From Oegoconia quadripuncta (lineage: Eukaryota; Arthropoda; Insecta; Lepidoptera; Autostichidae), in the NCBI GenBank assembly GCA_949316235.1, contig OX438759.1, forward strand, positions 11,941,618 to 12,005,617: a DNA stretch of 64,000 bases, in the 5' to 3' direction. A program made the translations under genes and the position numbers. Below, one piece after another: positions 33,101 through 36,664 of the stretch; within the stretch, counting starts at the first letter, position 1; every line of letters starts with the position of its first letter. The notes beneath the pieces were generated by a model. The model did not search any database. It was given only the letters and a program-made list of their open reading frames with translations, and was not told the origin of the DNA.

Positions 33101-33824
33101 TAAAATATCAATTAGAACTCTTAAGGTGCTGTCTACAGCGAGCACTTCTATTGGTCTATGCTTGAGTTAAACAGCTACAGCCAATCGAAAGCCATAACGA
33201 TAAGTTATAATTTAAAAAGTGAACTATTATAAGAGCTAAATATCTTGCAAACTGTTTAACCGACTTCCATCAAAGATGGTCTTCAAACCATCTTGCAAAC
33301 ACCAGGTTTCGAAAATAAGAAACCGTTTTCAAATCGGTTCAACCGTTTTTTGCGCTACAATACCATAGAGGACATAGATTTCGAACCTATAGATTAGATC
33401 ACAACATAGATTATAACATCCCTCTTTTTGCGTCGGGGGATGCTCGTATATCGACCGAGTCATTGACCGATCTAAAACAGAAATACTAGCGTAGGTGTAT
33501 ATAATGATATAATAAAGGAATAGGCAGTTTTAAATATATTTATTGTTCCAGAGATTCAACGTTGCTTTAACGCGTGCCAAATCCAAGCTAATAATAATCG
33601 GGAACCCCGCGTGCTTGACAAGGGATGAGAAGTGGAGGAAATACATGGAACTGTGCAAGGAATACGGCACCTACCACGGCCAGGAGTCACAGCAGCTAGA
33701 TCGGACCTCGAGCTTGCTGGTGGAAGTTGCCAAAACTAGATTCGATAGATGTCACCTCACTGAGGCACTTGTGTTGGCCAAAAAAGCTAAGGAGGACCAA
33801 AACAGAATTCGTAAAAACCAGTGA
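3109..33824 (+). CDS. Mov10-like: MOV10/Armitage-type SF1 RNA helicase, complete, 20 exons
   Basis: Spliced CDS: 3109-3123, 5243-5367, 6178-6298, 7576-7738, 9492-9619, 11193-11299, 12432-12569, 13871-13967, 17000-17099, 21339-21444, 22772-22942, 23707-23854, 25061-25209, 26678-26812, 27878-28071, 29668-29822, 30099-30217, 31148-31259, 32477-32653, 33552-33824. The sum is 2733 nt (910 residues plus TGA), with every junction GT/AG and in phase. Residues 11-34 form a C-x2-C-x13-H-x5-H finger. About 180-370 is the MOV10-like N-terminal region, including WWEE and VPGLAEKRPSLLRGDK. The helicase core carries GPPGTGKT (457-464), DEAA (585-588), GDPKQLGPV (from 613), the motif IV arginine in NFRSHP, VESFQGKE (from 782) and RFNVALTRAK (821-830). 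The family consists of ATP-dependent 5'-3' RNA helicases working with Argonaute/PIWI silencing complexes in cytoplasmic granules. Whether this copy is orthologous to Mov10 or to Armitage (Mov10L1) cannot be settled here. It is slightly shorter than vertebrate MOV10 (about 1000 residues). A diverged tandem paralogue starts at 42700. Confidence 0.95.
3124..3799 (+). other. Intron 1, first part, nothing recognised
   Basis: AT-rich intron sequence without a recognisable repeat or frame. Confidence 0.4.
3800..4010 (-). repeat. Diverged SINE family B fragment
   Basis: AACATTGTTGCTT...GACTTAGATGAGATGGTGGTAG and GTACCCCACTGGAATAGAACC are decayed versions of the family B core and head (see 4488-4790). 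Confidence 0.55.
4488..4792 (-). repeat. SINE family B, near full length (about 300 bp)
   Basis: Minus-strand orientation. The tRNA-like head lies at the right end (GGTCGCGGGTTCGATCCCC with box B); the body contains GATAAGATGGTGGTAGC and TGACCTCAATCACACCTGATG. It is the best reference copy for the other family B entries. Confidence 0.8.
5243..5367 (+). CDS. Mov10-like: Mov10-like gene 1, exon 2 (N-terminal zinc finger)
   Basis: Acceptor TTTTTATTGCAG, donor GTGAGT, ends in phase 2. It encodes the FCEVCG...H...H finger: Cys11, Cys14, His28, His34. The C-x2-C-x13-H-x5-H spacing resembles U1/matrin-like RNA-binding fingers. It is homologous to 42700-42800. Confidence 0.9.
5668..5815. mobile_element. 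MITE family 2, short copy (148 bp)
   Basis: Inverted ends CAATGGTGTCGAT...ATCGACACCATTG, with inner arms AAACTAAAACCAGTTTT and the complement. A roughly 1-kb relative lies at 60554-61549 in gene 2. Confidence 0.8.
6178..6298 (+). CDS. Mov10-like: Mov10-like gene 1, exon 3
   Basis: Acceptor TTTTTTTTTAG; donor GTAAGT at 6299. The phase goes from 2 to 0. The peptide contains NRDGVLLFCTAESLTF and aligns with NRKGIVVVCNVKSTFE in the gene 2 exon at 49041. Confidence 0.9.
6457..6915 (-). other. Unassigned 152-codon open frame in intron 3
   Basis: A minus-strand frame in gene 1 intron 3. The translation is rich in Cys, Ile and Ser, has no recognisable domain, and has no splice or TIR context. It is probably chance or a decayed repeat. 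Confidence 0.2.
6961..7462. mobile_element. MITE family 1 copy inserted at the centre of a palindrome
   Basis: The MITE itself is 7017-7417. Its flanks, 6961-7016 and 7418-7462, are inverted copies of each other (AAGTGTAATAAAATATA against TATATTTTATTACACTT, and further out CATGCTTTTGC). The MITE therefore sits at the TATA centre of a palindrome of roughly 90 bp. Confidence 0.75.
7576..7738 (+). CDS. Mov10-like: Mov10-like gene 1, exon 4
   Basis: 163 nt, starting in phase 0 and ending in phase 1, donor GTAAGTAT. It begins AKPSQTVKFSFEITNE. The gene 2 counterpart (54588-54750) has exactly the same length and phase and begins AKPDEEITFSFIVKN. Confidence 0.93.
8600..8745 (+). repeat. LINE 3'-end-like repeat
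   Basis: It reads NLGIFKSKVNRYLLGSR in one frame, then TCAGGTGAGATAGTGGTCAAACGCG. This resembles the C-terminal tail of Jockey/CR1-type RTs. The same sequence occurs inverted at 39385-39560. Confidence 0.5.
8750..9490 (+). other. Intron 4, nothing recognised
   Basis: No repeat family or open frame was recognised before exon 5. Confidence 0.35.
9492..9619 (+). CDS. Mov10-like: Mov10-like gene 1, exon 5
   Basis: 128 nt, phase 1 to 0, with a T-rich acceptor and donor GTAACT. It encodes DIGQYEMPIIFTF, a MOV10-family N-terminal signature. The paralogous exon at 60418-60545 is also 128 nt. Confidence 0.93.
10450..11007 (+). repeat. SINE family B pair: inverted fragment plus a copy split by an insert
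   Basis: 10450-10545 is a minus-strand, internally deleted family B copy. 10550-10687 is the plus-strand head (box B GGTTCGATCCCC lacks only its first G: GAGTTCGATCCCC), and 10857-11007 is the matching tail. The 170-bp insert between them resembles the repeat at 17540-17660 (TTTATTGTACAC and GATTTCTTCCAG-type end). Confidence 0.7.
11193..11299 (+). CDS. Mov10-like: Mov10-like gene 1, exon 6
   Basis: Acceptor TTCTTGGTTGCAG, donor GTAATT, ends in phase 2. It encodes VVVVQEEPSTLPHPKNPY and the following 17 residues. A second AG at 11206-11207 would remove VVVVQ in frame (15 nt), so an alternative acceptor is possible, although it lacks a good pyrimidine tract. Confidence 0.88.
11300..11689 (+). 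other. Intron 6, first part, nothing recognised
   Basis: AT-rich sequence without a repeat that I can name. Confidence 0.35.
11690..11946 (-). repeat. SINE family A, near full length
   Basis: On the minus strand: GACGACCTGTTTGGTGTAG (A-box region), GCGGGTTCGAATCCCGC (B box), then GAGTTATGGATGTTTTTC and a body ending GATGGCGCTGTGTG. The same structure occurs at 27232-27486. Confidence 0.8.
11947..12431 (+). other. Intron 6, second part, nothing recognised
   Basis: No repeat or frame recognised up to the exon 7 acceptor. Confidence 0.35.
12432..12569 (+). CDS. Mov10-like: Mov10-like gene 1, exon 7
   Basis: Acceptor TTTGTTTACAG, donor GTATGG, phase 2 in and 2 out. It encodes a basic/acidic segment with RISPELREQLRTIL. 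Confidence 0.88.
12684..13669 (-). mobile_element. Mariner element with internal deletion
   Basis: The termini AGTCTTTACCTATGAAATTG and its complement (GGTCTTTATCTATGAAATTG read from the right) are flanked by TA. The element is 986 bp, below the usual 1.3 kb, because the transposase has lost its middle. It lies in gene 1 intron 7, antisense to the host gene. Confidence 0.85.
12758..13455 (-). pseudogene. Mariner transposase, deleted and frameshifted
   Basis: The N-terminus starts MEYEYRRGSNAAQAARNIN with the helix-turn-helix and GRPKTLVDNDEL. An internal deletion then joins the DNA-binding part to VWWSSAGVIHH, so the first catalytic Asp block is gone. HDNARPHT (second Asp) remains, and after a frame change PPYSPDLAPTDYNFF (third Asp) and a C-terminus ending near GDYFD follow. 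It is non-functional. Confidence 0.85.
13871..13967 (+). CDS. Mov10-like: Mov10-like gene 1, exon 8 (LLWWEE)
   Basis: Acceptor TTTTTTACAG, donor GTAAGG, phase 2 to 0. It encodes YFHHLLWWEEIVARINL, matching the conserved LLWLEE block before the MOV10 helicase domain. Confidence 0.93.
14150..14515 (+). pseudogene. Transposase N-terminal remnant (mariner-like)
   Basis: Frame-broken pieces include VRKFEATGSTQTETCGTPKV, LKDLKLHPYKIQLV and ELQPNDPYLRRAF. The arrangement (HTH, GRP-like linker, then HPYKIQ) is typical of one insect mariner/Tc1-type group. Stops interrupt it and there is no catalytic part. Confidence 0.6.
15157..16209 (+). mobile_element. Long-TIR mariner-like element, internally deleted (1053 bp)
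   Basis: TA flanks at 15155 and 16210. Inverted repeats of about 285 bp begin CAGGGCGTCCCACGGCTATG. The inner part is only the 3' end of a transposase. It is closely related in plan to the complete element at 17763-19881, but the TIR sequence differs after the first 10 bases. Confidence 0.88.
15660..15915 (+). pseudogene. Transposase C-terminal fragment of the 15157 element
   Basis: RFFLWGYVKNLLYENQCQ, STGSEIIKRVRLCIEQDG and THFEHLIN align with the last third of the intact transposase (FFWGYVKDMLYKKRYEN, STGSGLIKRLAICVRQEG). Everything upstream of the third Asp is missing. Confidence 0.85.
17000..17099 (+). CDS. Mov10-like: Mov10-like gene 1, exon 9 (VPGLAEKRPSLLRG)
   Basis: 100 nt between acceptor TTTTTGTCGTCAG and donor GTAAGT, starting in phase 0 and ending in phase 1. 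It encodes KYNMSGVTVEY and the MOV10 signature VPGLAEKRPSLLRG. The split Gly codon (G/GT) is completed by exon 10, whose own frame is open only in this phase. It lies between a LINE remnant and a mariner-like element. Confidence 0.93.
17540..17660 (+). repeat. Interspersed repeat tail
   Basis: ACAATACAATACAAATACTC, TTTATTGCGCA and ending AAAAGCGATCTCTTCCAGAC, a common dispersed sequence type. A diverged relative is the insert at 10687-10857. Confidence 0.5.
17763..19881 (+). mobile_element. Complete mariner/Tc1-superfamily transposon with about 275-bp TIRs
   Basis: TA duplicated at 17761-17762 and 19882-19883. Left TIR 17763 to about 18040; right TIR about 19605-19881. Both begin CAGGGCGTCCCAAAGTTATG and differ by only a few bases. 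They enclose one intact transposase. It lies in gene 1 intron 9, same strand as the host gene. Intact ORF and near-identical TIRs suggest a recent insertion. Confidence 0.92.
18475..19536 (+). CDS. Intact transposase, mariner/IS630-Tc1 superfamily (353 residues)
   Basis: Cut-and-paste transposase acting on the flanking TIRs. The N-terminal 110 residues hold the DNA-binding helix-turn-helix region (GVSKSKIHRVLKKHGF at about 96-111). Catalytic Asp residues: D156 in IIWTDESNF, D246 in FQQDGAPAH, D287 in SPDLTPLDFFFWG. I count 40 residues between the second and third Asp, against 34 in classical mariner and Tc1 and close to the DD41D (rosa) type. The start is the first ATG in frame, about 40 nt after an AT-rich leader; the stop is TAA. 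Length fits the superfamily (340-360). No frameshift or stop is visible. Confidence 0.93.
   Translation: MAYQVSFDLMEAYFLNDKDISRSLRWYGVKYPDRQIPSRKVLKRLVNNLKTLGRFDKRPREPQQENHTINDEELGILIYFSAFPKASVREGEHEIGVSKSKIHRVLKKHGFKSYVEGRLVQKLLPGDTERRKNFCLDIQARLLEDPNFLDNIIWTDESNFSNNGMYNRNNNRIWSKENPLRVTETNNQVRFSLNCWCGLLKNRVFLIHFYQGTLNTEKYLGILQILRDKIRNHSAAEQENLIFQQDGAPAHNSRRAADFLNECFPTWIGTNGPIRWPARSPDLTPLDFFFWGYVKDMLYKKRYENVGELQTELCHITSSVHHKMIRKSTGSGLIKRLAICVRQEGSHFEHLIN
20009..20080 (+). repeat. SINE family A head fragment
   Basis: GACCTCTTTTGCTTAGTGG (A-box region) and GCGGGTTCGAATCC (B box), then GGGGCATATGTTT as in other family A copies. Confidence 0.6.
20125..20320. mobile_element. MITE family 1, partial copy
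   Basis: TATACCAGATGAGG...TTACCGTAAGG and GTCATTTGACGGTCGCG are shared with 136-475. The right terminus is missing. Confidence 0.65.
20815..21150 (-). pseudogene. LINE C-terminal (post-RT) fragment
   Basis: On the minus strand it reads FLNRTSETNCRYVLNLGRDN, then after a stop CTKCAKEETSQHLLAEC with the C-x2-C-x8-H-x4-C pattern typical of the terminal knuckle of Jockey/R1-type LINE proteins. Confidence 0.65.
21339..21444 (+). CDS. Mov10-like: Mov10-like gene 1, exon 10 (DKVFIRP)
   Basis: Acceptor TTATTTACAG, donor GTAAGT. Read in phase 0 it hits TAG. Read after one carried base it gives GDKVFIRPQDHMVVLFES, the MOV10 GD-block. This dependence is what revealed exon 9. Confidence 0.93.
21618..21866 (+). 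repeat. CCCGCG-head interspersed repeat
   Basis: Starts CCGCCCGCGGCTTCGCC and ends CGCATTTATAATATTAGTTAG. Relatives are at 44386-45895, 48460-48560 and 62758-62948. Confidence 0.6.
22441..22690 (+). repeat. SINE-like repeat (family C tail)
   Basis: CACTGGGTCCGCGTGG...ACCCTCTCCCAGTGAGAGGA and GCTGTGCCCAACAGTGG match 42395-42500. The 5' half is different and GC-rich. Confidence 0.55.
22772..22942 (+). CDS. Mov10-like: Mov10-like gene 1, exon 11
   Basis: 171 nt, phase 2 in and 2 out, with acceptor TTTATTTGCAG and donor GTAAGT. It encodes SFISYYRPTALFDIRFLMSR, the MOV10 linker before the helicase Q-motif. Confidence 0.93.
22943..23706 (+). other. Intron 11, nothing recognised
   Basis: No named repeat. 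The sequence CATCTTGCTCGCTCGCT recurs at 43694, suggesting an unclassified dispersed repeat. Confidence 0.3.
23707..23854 (+). CDS. Mov10-like: Mov10-like gene 1, exon 12 (Q motif, Walker A)
   Basis: Acceptor GTTTCTCTTCCAG, donor GTAAAA. It encodes NEEQKSAVEHI (Q motif) and GPPGTGKTMT (Walker A, residues 457-464), the ATP-binding site. Confidence 0.96.
23855..25060 (+). other. Intron 12, nothing recognised
   Basis: 1.2 kb of AT-rich sequence with no frame, TIR or SINE head that I could identify. Confidence 0.35.
25061..25209 (+). CDS. Mov10-like: Mov10-like gene 1, exon 13 (motif Ia)
   Basis: Acceptor TTAATTACAG, donor GTAAGA, phase 0 to 2. It encodes NRVLVCTDSNMAADHIAVML, helicase motif Ia (family pattern CAPSNSAAD). 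Trp of SREW is split across the intron. Confidence 0.95.
25399..25520. mobile_element. MITE family 3, copy 1
   Basis: Ends AGCATGAC...GTCATGCT are inverted. The interior has GCGACGTAGGAGTGAGA and a CGCGCCT end. The second copy is at 54148-54280. It is more CpG-rich than its surroundings. Confidence 0.7.
25845..26170 (-). repeat. Dispersed pyrimidine-rich repeat
   Basis: TTTAAGAGCCATGCTCTTGT, CACATTTCTCTACATTCC and CTTCCTCTCCCCTCCACTTT match the order of words at 29875-30060. It is probably an old LINE 3' portion; the strand is inferred from the A/G-rich complement. Confidence 0.4.
26678..26812 (+). CDS. Mov10-like: Mov10-like gene 1, exon 14
   Basis: Acceptor GTGTTGCAG, donor GTGAGT. It contains YHILVTTLLHAAKYNS, equivalent to the VLITTLITAS block of MOV10. 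Phase 2 in and out. Confidence 0.93.
26975..27080 (-). repeat. RTE LINE 3' end
   Basis: ATGTCCACTGCTGGACATAG on the plus strand is the complement of the usual RTE ending (CAGCAGTGGACAT), next to a short ATAAT-type tail. The same ending occurs in sense at 28855 and 40665. Confidence 0.6.
27232..27488 (-). repeat. SINE family A, near full length
   Basis: Same arrangement as 11690-11946: box B GCGGGTTCGAATCCCGC and body end GATGGCGCTGTGTG on the minus strand. Confidence 0.8.
27878..28071 (+). CDS. Mov10-like: Mov10-like gene 1, exon 15 (motifs II and III)
   Basis: 194 nt. It encodes HLFIDEAAQAMETAALVPI (Walker B, DEAA) and QLVLAGDPKQLGPV (motif III). Acceptor GTCTGTACAG, donor GTAAGT. Confidence 0.96.
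28362..28672 (-). repeat. SINE family B, near full length
   Basis: TGCACAACGGGTTAGCACTT tail, CAACCGGAACACAACAATGC and GATCGAACCCGCGACCCC head. Orientation minus; inserted in gene 1 intron 15. Confidence 0.8.
28676..28905 (+). pseudogene. RTE LINE C-terminus and 3' tail
   Basis: The frame reads GRWGIKVLEWRPRNGKRSLG, RPPTRWAGE and a degraded end, then CAGCAGTGGACGTCC and a TGATGATAATG tail. This is the usual end of RTE-type ORF2. No RT core is present. Confidence 0.75.
29500..29638 (-). repeat. Truncated SINE family B next to exon 16
   Basis: Only the tail half (TTGACCTCAATCACACCTGA through GGGGGACTGGCTATCTTATC) is present. It stops about 30 bp before the exon 16 acceptor. Confidence 0.75.
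29668..29822 (+). CDS. Mov10-like: Mov10-like gene 1, exon 16 (motif IV)
   Basis: Acceptor CCTTTGGCAG, donor GTGACA, phase 1 to 0. It encodes SLLERLW and LVKNFRSHPDILQIPNELFY, with the catalytic arginine of the RSHP block. A truncated SINE stops only about 30 bp before the acceptor. Confidence 0.95.
29860..30065 (-). repeat. Dispersed pyrimidine-rich repeat, second copy
   Basis: CAATTTAAGAGCTATGCTGT and CCTAGGTCTTCCCCTTCCTC parallel 25990-26170. Confidence 0.4.
30099..30217 (+). CDS. Mov10-like: Mov10-like gene 1, exon 17
   Basis: Acceptor TGTTTTAG, donor GTATTG, phase 0 to 2. It encodes RAIVFHAVNSKEQRMGNAP, matching the FHGV.GKD.REGNSPS block of MOV10. Confidence 0.93.
30506..30880 (+). 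repeat. Three-unit tandem repeat (about 115-135 bp units)
   Basis: TATTGTGTTTCTTAAATGGT (about 30511), TATTGTGTTTCTTCAATGGT (about 30645) and TTGTGTTTCTTCAATCGTAC (about 30760) each start a unit that continues with ACTGAA..TTCATA..CAA and GAGGCTTGCTGC. It is followed at 30899-30931 by a hairpin (AGCCAAAAGCC/GGCTTTTGGCT type). Confidence 0.75.
31148..31259 (+). CDS. Mov10-like: Mov10-like gene 1, exon 18 (IGIIAPY)
   Basis: Acceptor TCATTCTAG, donor GTTTGC, phase 2 to 0. It encodes SYFNQLEL and DIGIIAPYIRQ, the helicase domain 2A block preceding motif V. Confidence 0.93.
31260..32476 (+). other. Intron 18, nothing recognised
   Basis: 1.2 kb without a repeat I could name. Confidence 0.35.
32477..32653 (+). 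CDS. Mov10-like: Mov10-like gene 1, exon 19 (motif V)
   Basis: 177 nt, phase 0 on both sides. It encodes IGTVESFQGKEKRVILVST (motif V) and GLGFLVDDK. Acceptor GTTTCCCACAG, donor GTAAGT. Confidence 0.96.
32654..33551 (+). other. Intron 19, nothing recognised
   Basis: A short frame follows the exon 19 donor but is not supported as coding. No repeat was recognised. Confidence 0.35.
33552..33824 (+). CDS. Mov10-like: Mov10-like gene 1, exon 20 (motif VI, stop)
   Basis: Acceptor TATTGTTCCAG. It encodes RFNVALTRAKSKLIIIGNP (motif VI, arginine finger) and a lysine-rich tail ending at TGA (33822-33824). This tail is shorter than the vertebrate MOV10 C-terminus. Confidence 0.96.
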   Translation, partial: RFNVALTRAKSKLIIIGNPACLTRDEKWRKYMELCKEYGTYHGQESQQLDRTSSLLVEVAKTRFDRCHLTEALVLAKKAKEDQNRIRKNQ

Positions 33825-36445
33825 GGCTTCTCAGTTAGTTTGTAGTGTCAATATCTGCTGTTATTGACCTTGACAAGTACAGGTGCCTGAAATGCTTTAC
33901 ATAACATTAAGAACGTTGCAATTTACATTAAAATACAATATTGACAAGATATAAGTACAAAAACTTGCACCAATATAGCAAGTGTTATTCTTTGGTTGAT
34001 GGGCCAGCCCTCCGGTCAAGATATTCGTTAACCTTAACCCAGAGCCAAACCTTTATATGCGGAATGGCGCAGATTGGTGATCTCCAATTTGCGTCTCTTC
34101 GCGTTTTCTACGGACACGGCAGCACGGAACCTACTTGATACTTGTAGATAGAGGATGGGATGGAAGAGACCAACCCAGCTTCCAAGACACGAGTATCGAA
34201 AGCTCTTTTTCGAGTGCTCACTCTCGATATTGATTAACTCATATGCATCGCATTTAAAACACCTTGTATTAACACTTTTGCTGACGCTGAAAGCCTATAG
34301 ACGTTTTAACAATAAAACTTCTATCGAGTCTGGTTCACTGTCCGTGAAAGTGTTGTCACAAAACAGAAGTACTTCTGGTAAACGAAAATTAGGTGTCGGT
34401 CCAAAGATTGACTAATATAAATAATTAAAGTATTTTTAAGATTTGACAAACCGAGAGGTACGTACGCTTCTTGTGTATCCATTTTACTCTTTCTAAATGT
34501 TTTAGCTGAACTGGTAATTTTTAAGCCCTGATAGTAATTTTGAAATGTTTCCATATTTGTGACTTTGCATAGCAACAAAGTTGGGTTAAAAAGGGAAATA
34601 TTTTGTATTGAGCCAATGTTCGTTCCGCTTAAAAACATTCAGGGATAGGTTATTTTATTCGCTGTTTTCTTATTTTGTAGTTATACAATTTTATTTTTAT
34701 AATGAATCATATTAGAATTAGTCTGACAACGGCTTAAATGTGCCAGCAAAAATTTTATTGCTGCCATATACGAGGAAAATACATGTATAGGATAGAACTG
34801 TCCTATTATATTATCTATTCTATCTACTTCTTAAGGCTTGCCCTCTGCTAAATTGTTGAGAGGGGAATGAATCTGCACTTATGAACCTGATGGCACTTGA
34901 AGTTTTTCAAAGAGTGAAGAAATTAATTTGTTGGCACCTCTCACCCTCAGACCATACAAATACATTTTATTAGAAAATATTTATACAAATTACCTGTATT
35001 GTAAGAAAGCACAATTTGGATATCAATAAAAGCGATCTCTTTCATGTAACATTTATGTTGTAAAATAATAAGAGCGTTTACAATTTTATTTCCACAATAT
35101 TTTTGTATATGTTAATACAATAAATAACGTCCTTGTTGAAATTTTGAGATTTTTATGCAGTTCGTTCCTATTAATGTATTTTTTTATGTACGTAAATAAA
35201 ATCTTTATTGAAATAATCTTGTAAATCACTTCAGTAAATTTCTTGTTTACATATTTTGTGTAGTTTAGGGACTTGTGATATTTTATTATGTGAATGTATT
35301 ATACAACATCTGTTATTGTATCAAGTTGGATACAATATAGAATTATCAAAATAGTACACAAGATAATATAATTATCTTTAAATTTATATATTTTTTTTTA
35401 TTACCGACTTAATAATAATAGTACATGATAAGAGAGTGTATTAACTTTTTAACCAACTTTGTCCAACTGTGATGTTTTCTGTCATATTACATAGACATAT
35501 AGTATTAATTTGGTATAAATTTTTCTTTGTATAGGATATTTACATAGTGGTTTTAGATATTTAAGCATTATTATGGTAAGTATTGTTGTAGAATTATCAC
35601 GTATTGCTTTGTTGGTGTAATAGCGCGTTGTTACTAGTTAATACAAGATCATTAGTAGTGTAAATATATCAGCAAGTGATTTGCTATCAACTTGTTTTTC
35701 AAGACACACAAGCTTGCACTCTGCATCATGGGACTGGCAACGTCTCAATTTCTGTCATTTATCCACCTATTTATAAAATTCTACGTGATTATTAAAAGAT
35801 TGGCTCGATCAACCTGTACTTATGATAATTTTACTTCATTGTCACTAGATAATCATCGCGCCTAATGATACATATCCCCAATAAAATTTACTTTACAGTT
35901 ACATAAACATAATTATTCAATTTTCTGCGAACAGTTTCGTATGAGTTCAGTTTTGTCCAATAATTTTAAAGAAATTGTGTTGTCTCCTGGATATTTACGC
36001 TTTTAGTACAGTATTTTCCATCCCAAGGACATGCTAATGTACGGAACCATACAGGCGTAATCAGTGGTTCTTTTGTCTTCTAGACATTCTAAAAGATAAT
36101 GTCTTTAATCTTCTATTTTATATATTTCGTATTCTTGCTCTTTTATTTCACCTTCACCTTTTTTTTTTAGCAATCGGTCGTCTATATTACGATCGACCTT
36201 ATGCTGACATTCAAAGAAAGCTATTAAGTAATTTCGATCCGTCTTCTTTGTGCCAATAATGATAGAAAACAATCTACGTAATGGCCGGTGGCGCTCCACT
36301 CAACCTTGCACAGATGTCTACAAGCATACTCGAGCGTTGAAGCTCCTCGCTGTTATTTCGTGTCGGTCGACTAATAATGCGCCAGATATCGTTCAAGCTT
36401 TTGTCACTCTCTATCTCTCAGTTCCTCTCGCTTGTGTGTCTCTCA
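33825..36445. other. Intergenic, 3' flank of gene 1
   Basis: It probably contains the gene 1 3' UTR (candidate poly(A) signal at 34311). The open frame at 34321-34638 on the minus strand has no recognisable domain. A 23-bp imperfect palindrome (GGTCGTCTATATTACGATCGACC) at 36177-36199 also occurs at 9803. Confidence 0.35.
34311..34316 (+). terminator. Candidate polyadenylation signal of gene 1
   Basis: This is the first clear AATAAA in the transcript sense after the stop codon, about 490 nt downstream. Several further AATAAA motifs follow in the next 1 kb, so the true 3' end is not fixed. Confidence 0.3.
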
Positions 36446-36645
36446 CTCGCACTTATGAAATCATGTGAAGAATTTCGTTCGTGTTACCAGCGGTAAACTC
36501 GGTACAATTCCATTGATTTAGGACACCTACTTGTATGGCAATTCTGTGGTAATATTCCACCAAGCCAACTAGGCACTCGGGTGGTATGGTTTCTCCCACG
36601 AACGAAATTTTTCACATGATTTCATAAGTAGGTGTCCTAAATCAG
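36446..36645. repeat. Inverted repeat / hairpin
   Basis: ACTTATGAAATCATGTGAAG...TTTCGTTCGTG at the left and CACGAACGAAATTTTTCACA...GATTTCATAAGT at the right are complementary. A second inner pair is GATTTAGGACACCTACTT against AAGTAGGTGTCCTAAATC. It is probably a small foldback element. Confidence 0.65.
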
Positions 36646-36664
36646 TGGTACATGAAGTGAAAGC

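Noticed and set aside
34321..34638. 105-codon minus frame downstream of gene 1
   Set aside because: It lies in the probable 3' UTR region, has no domain and no start or splice support.
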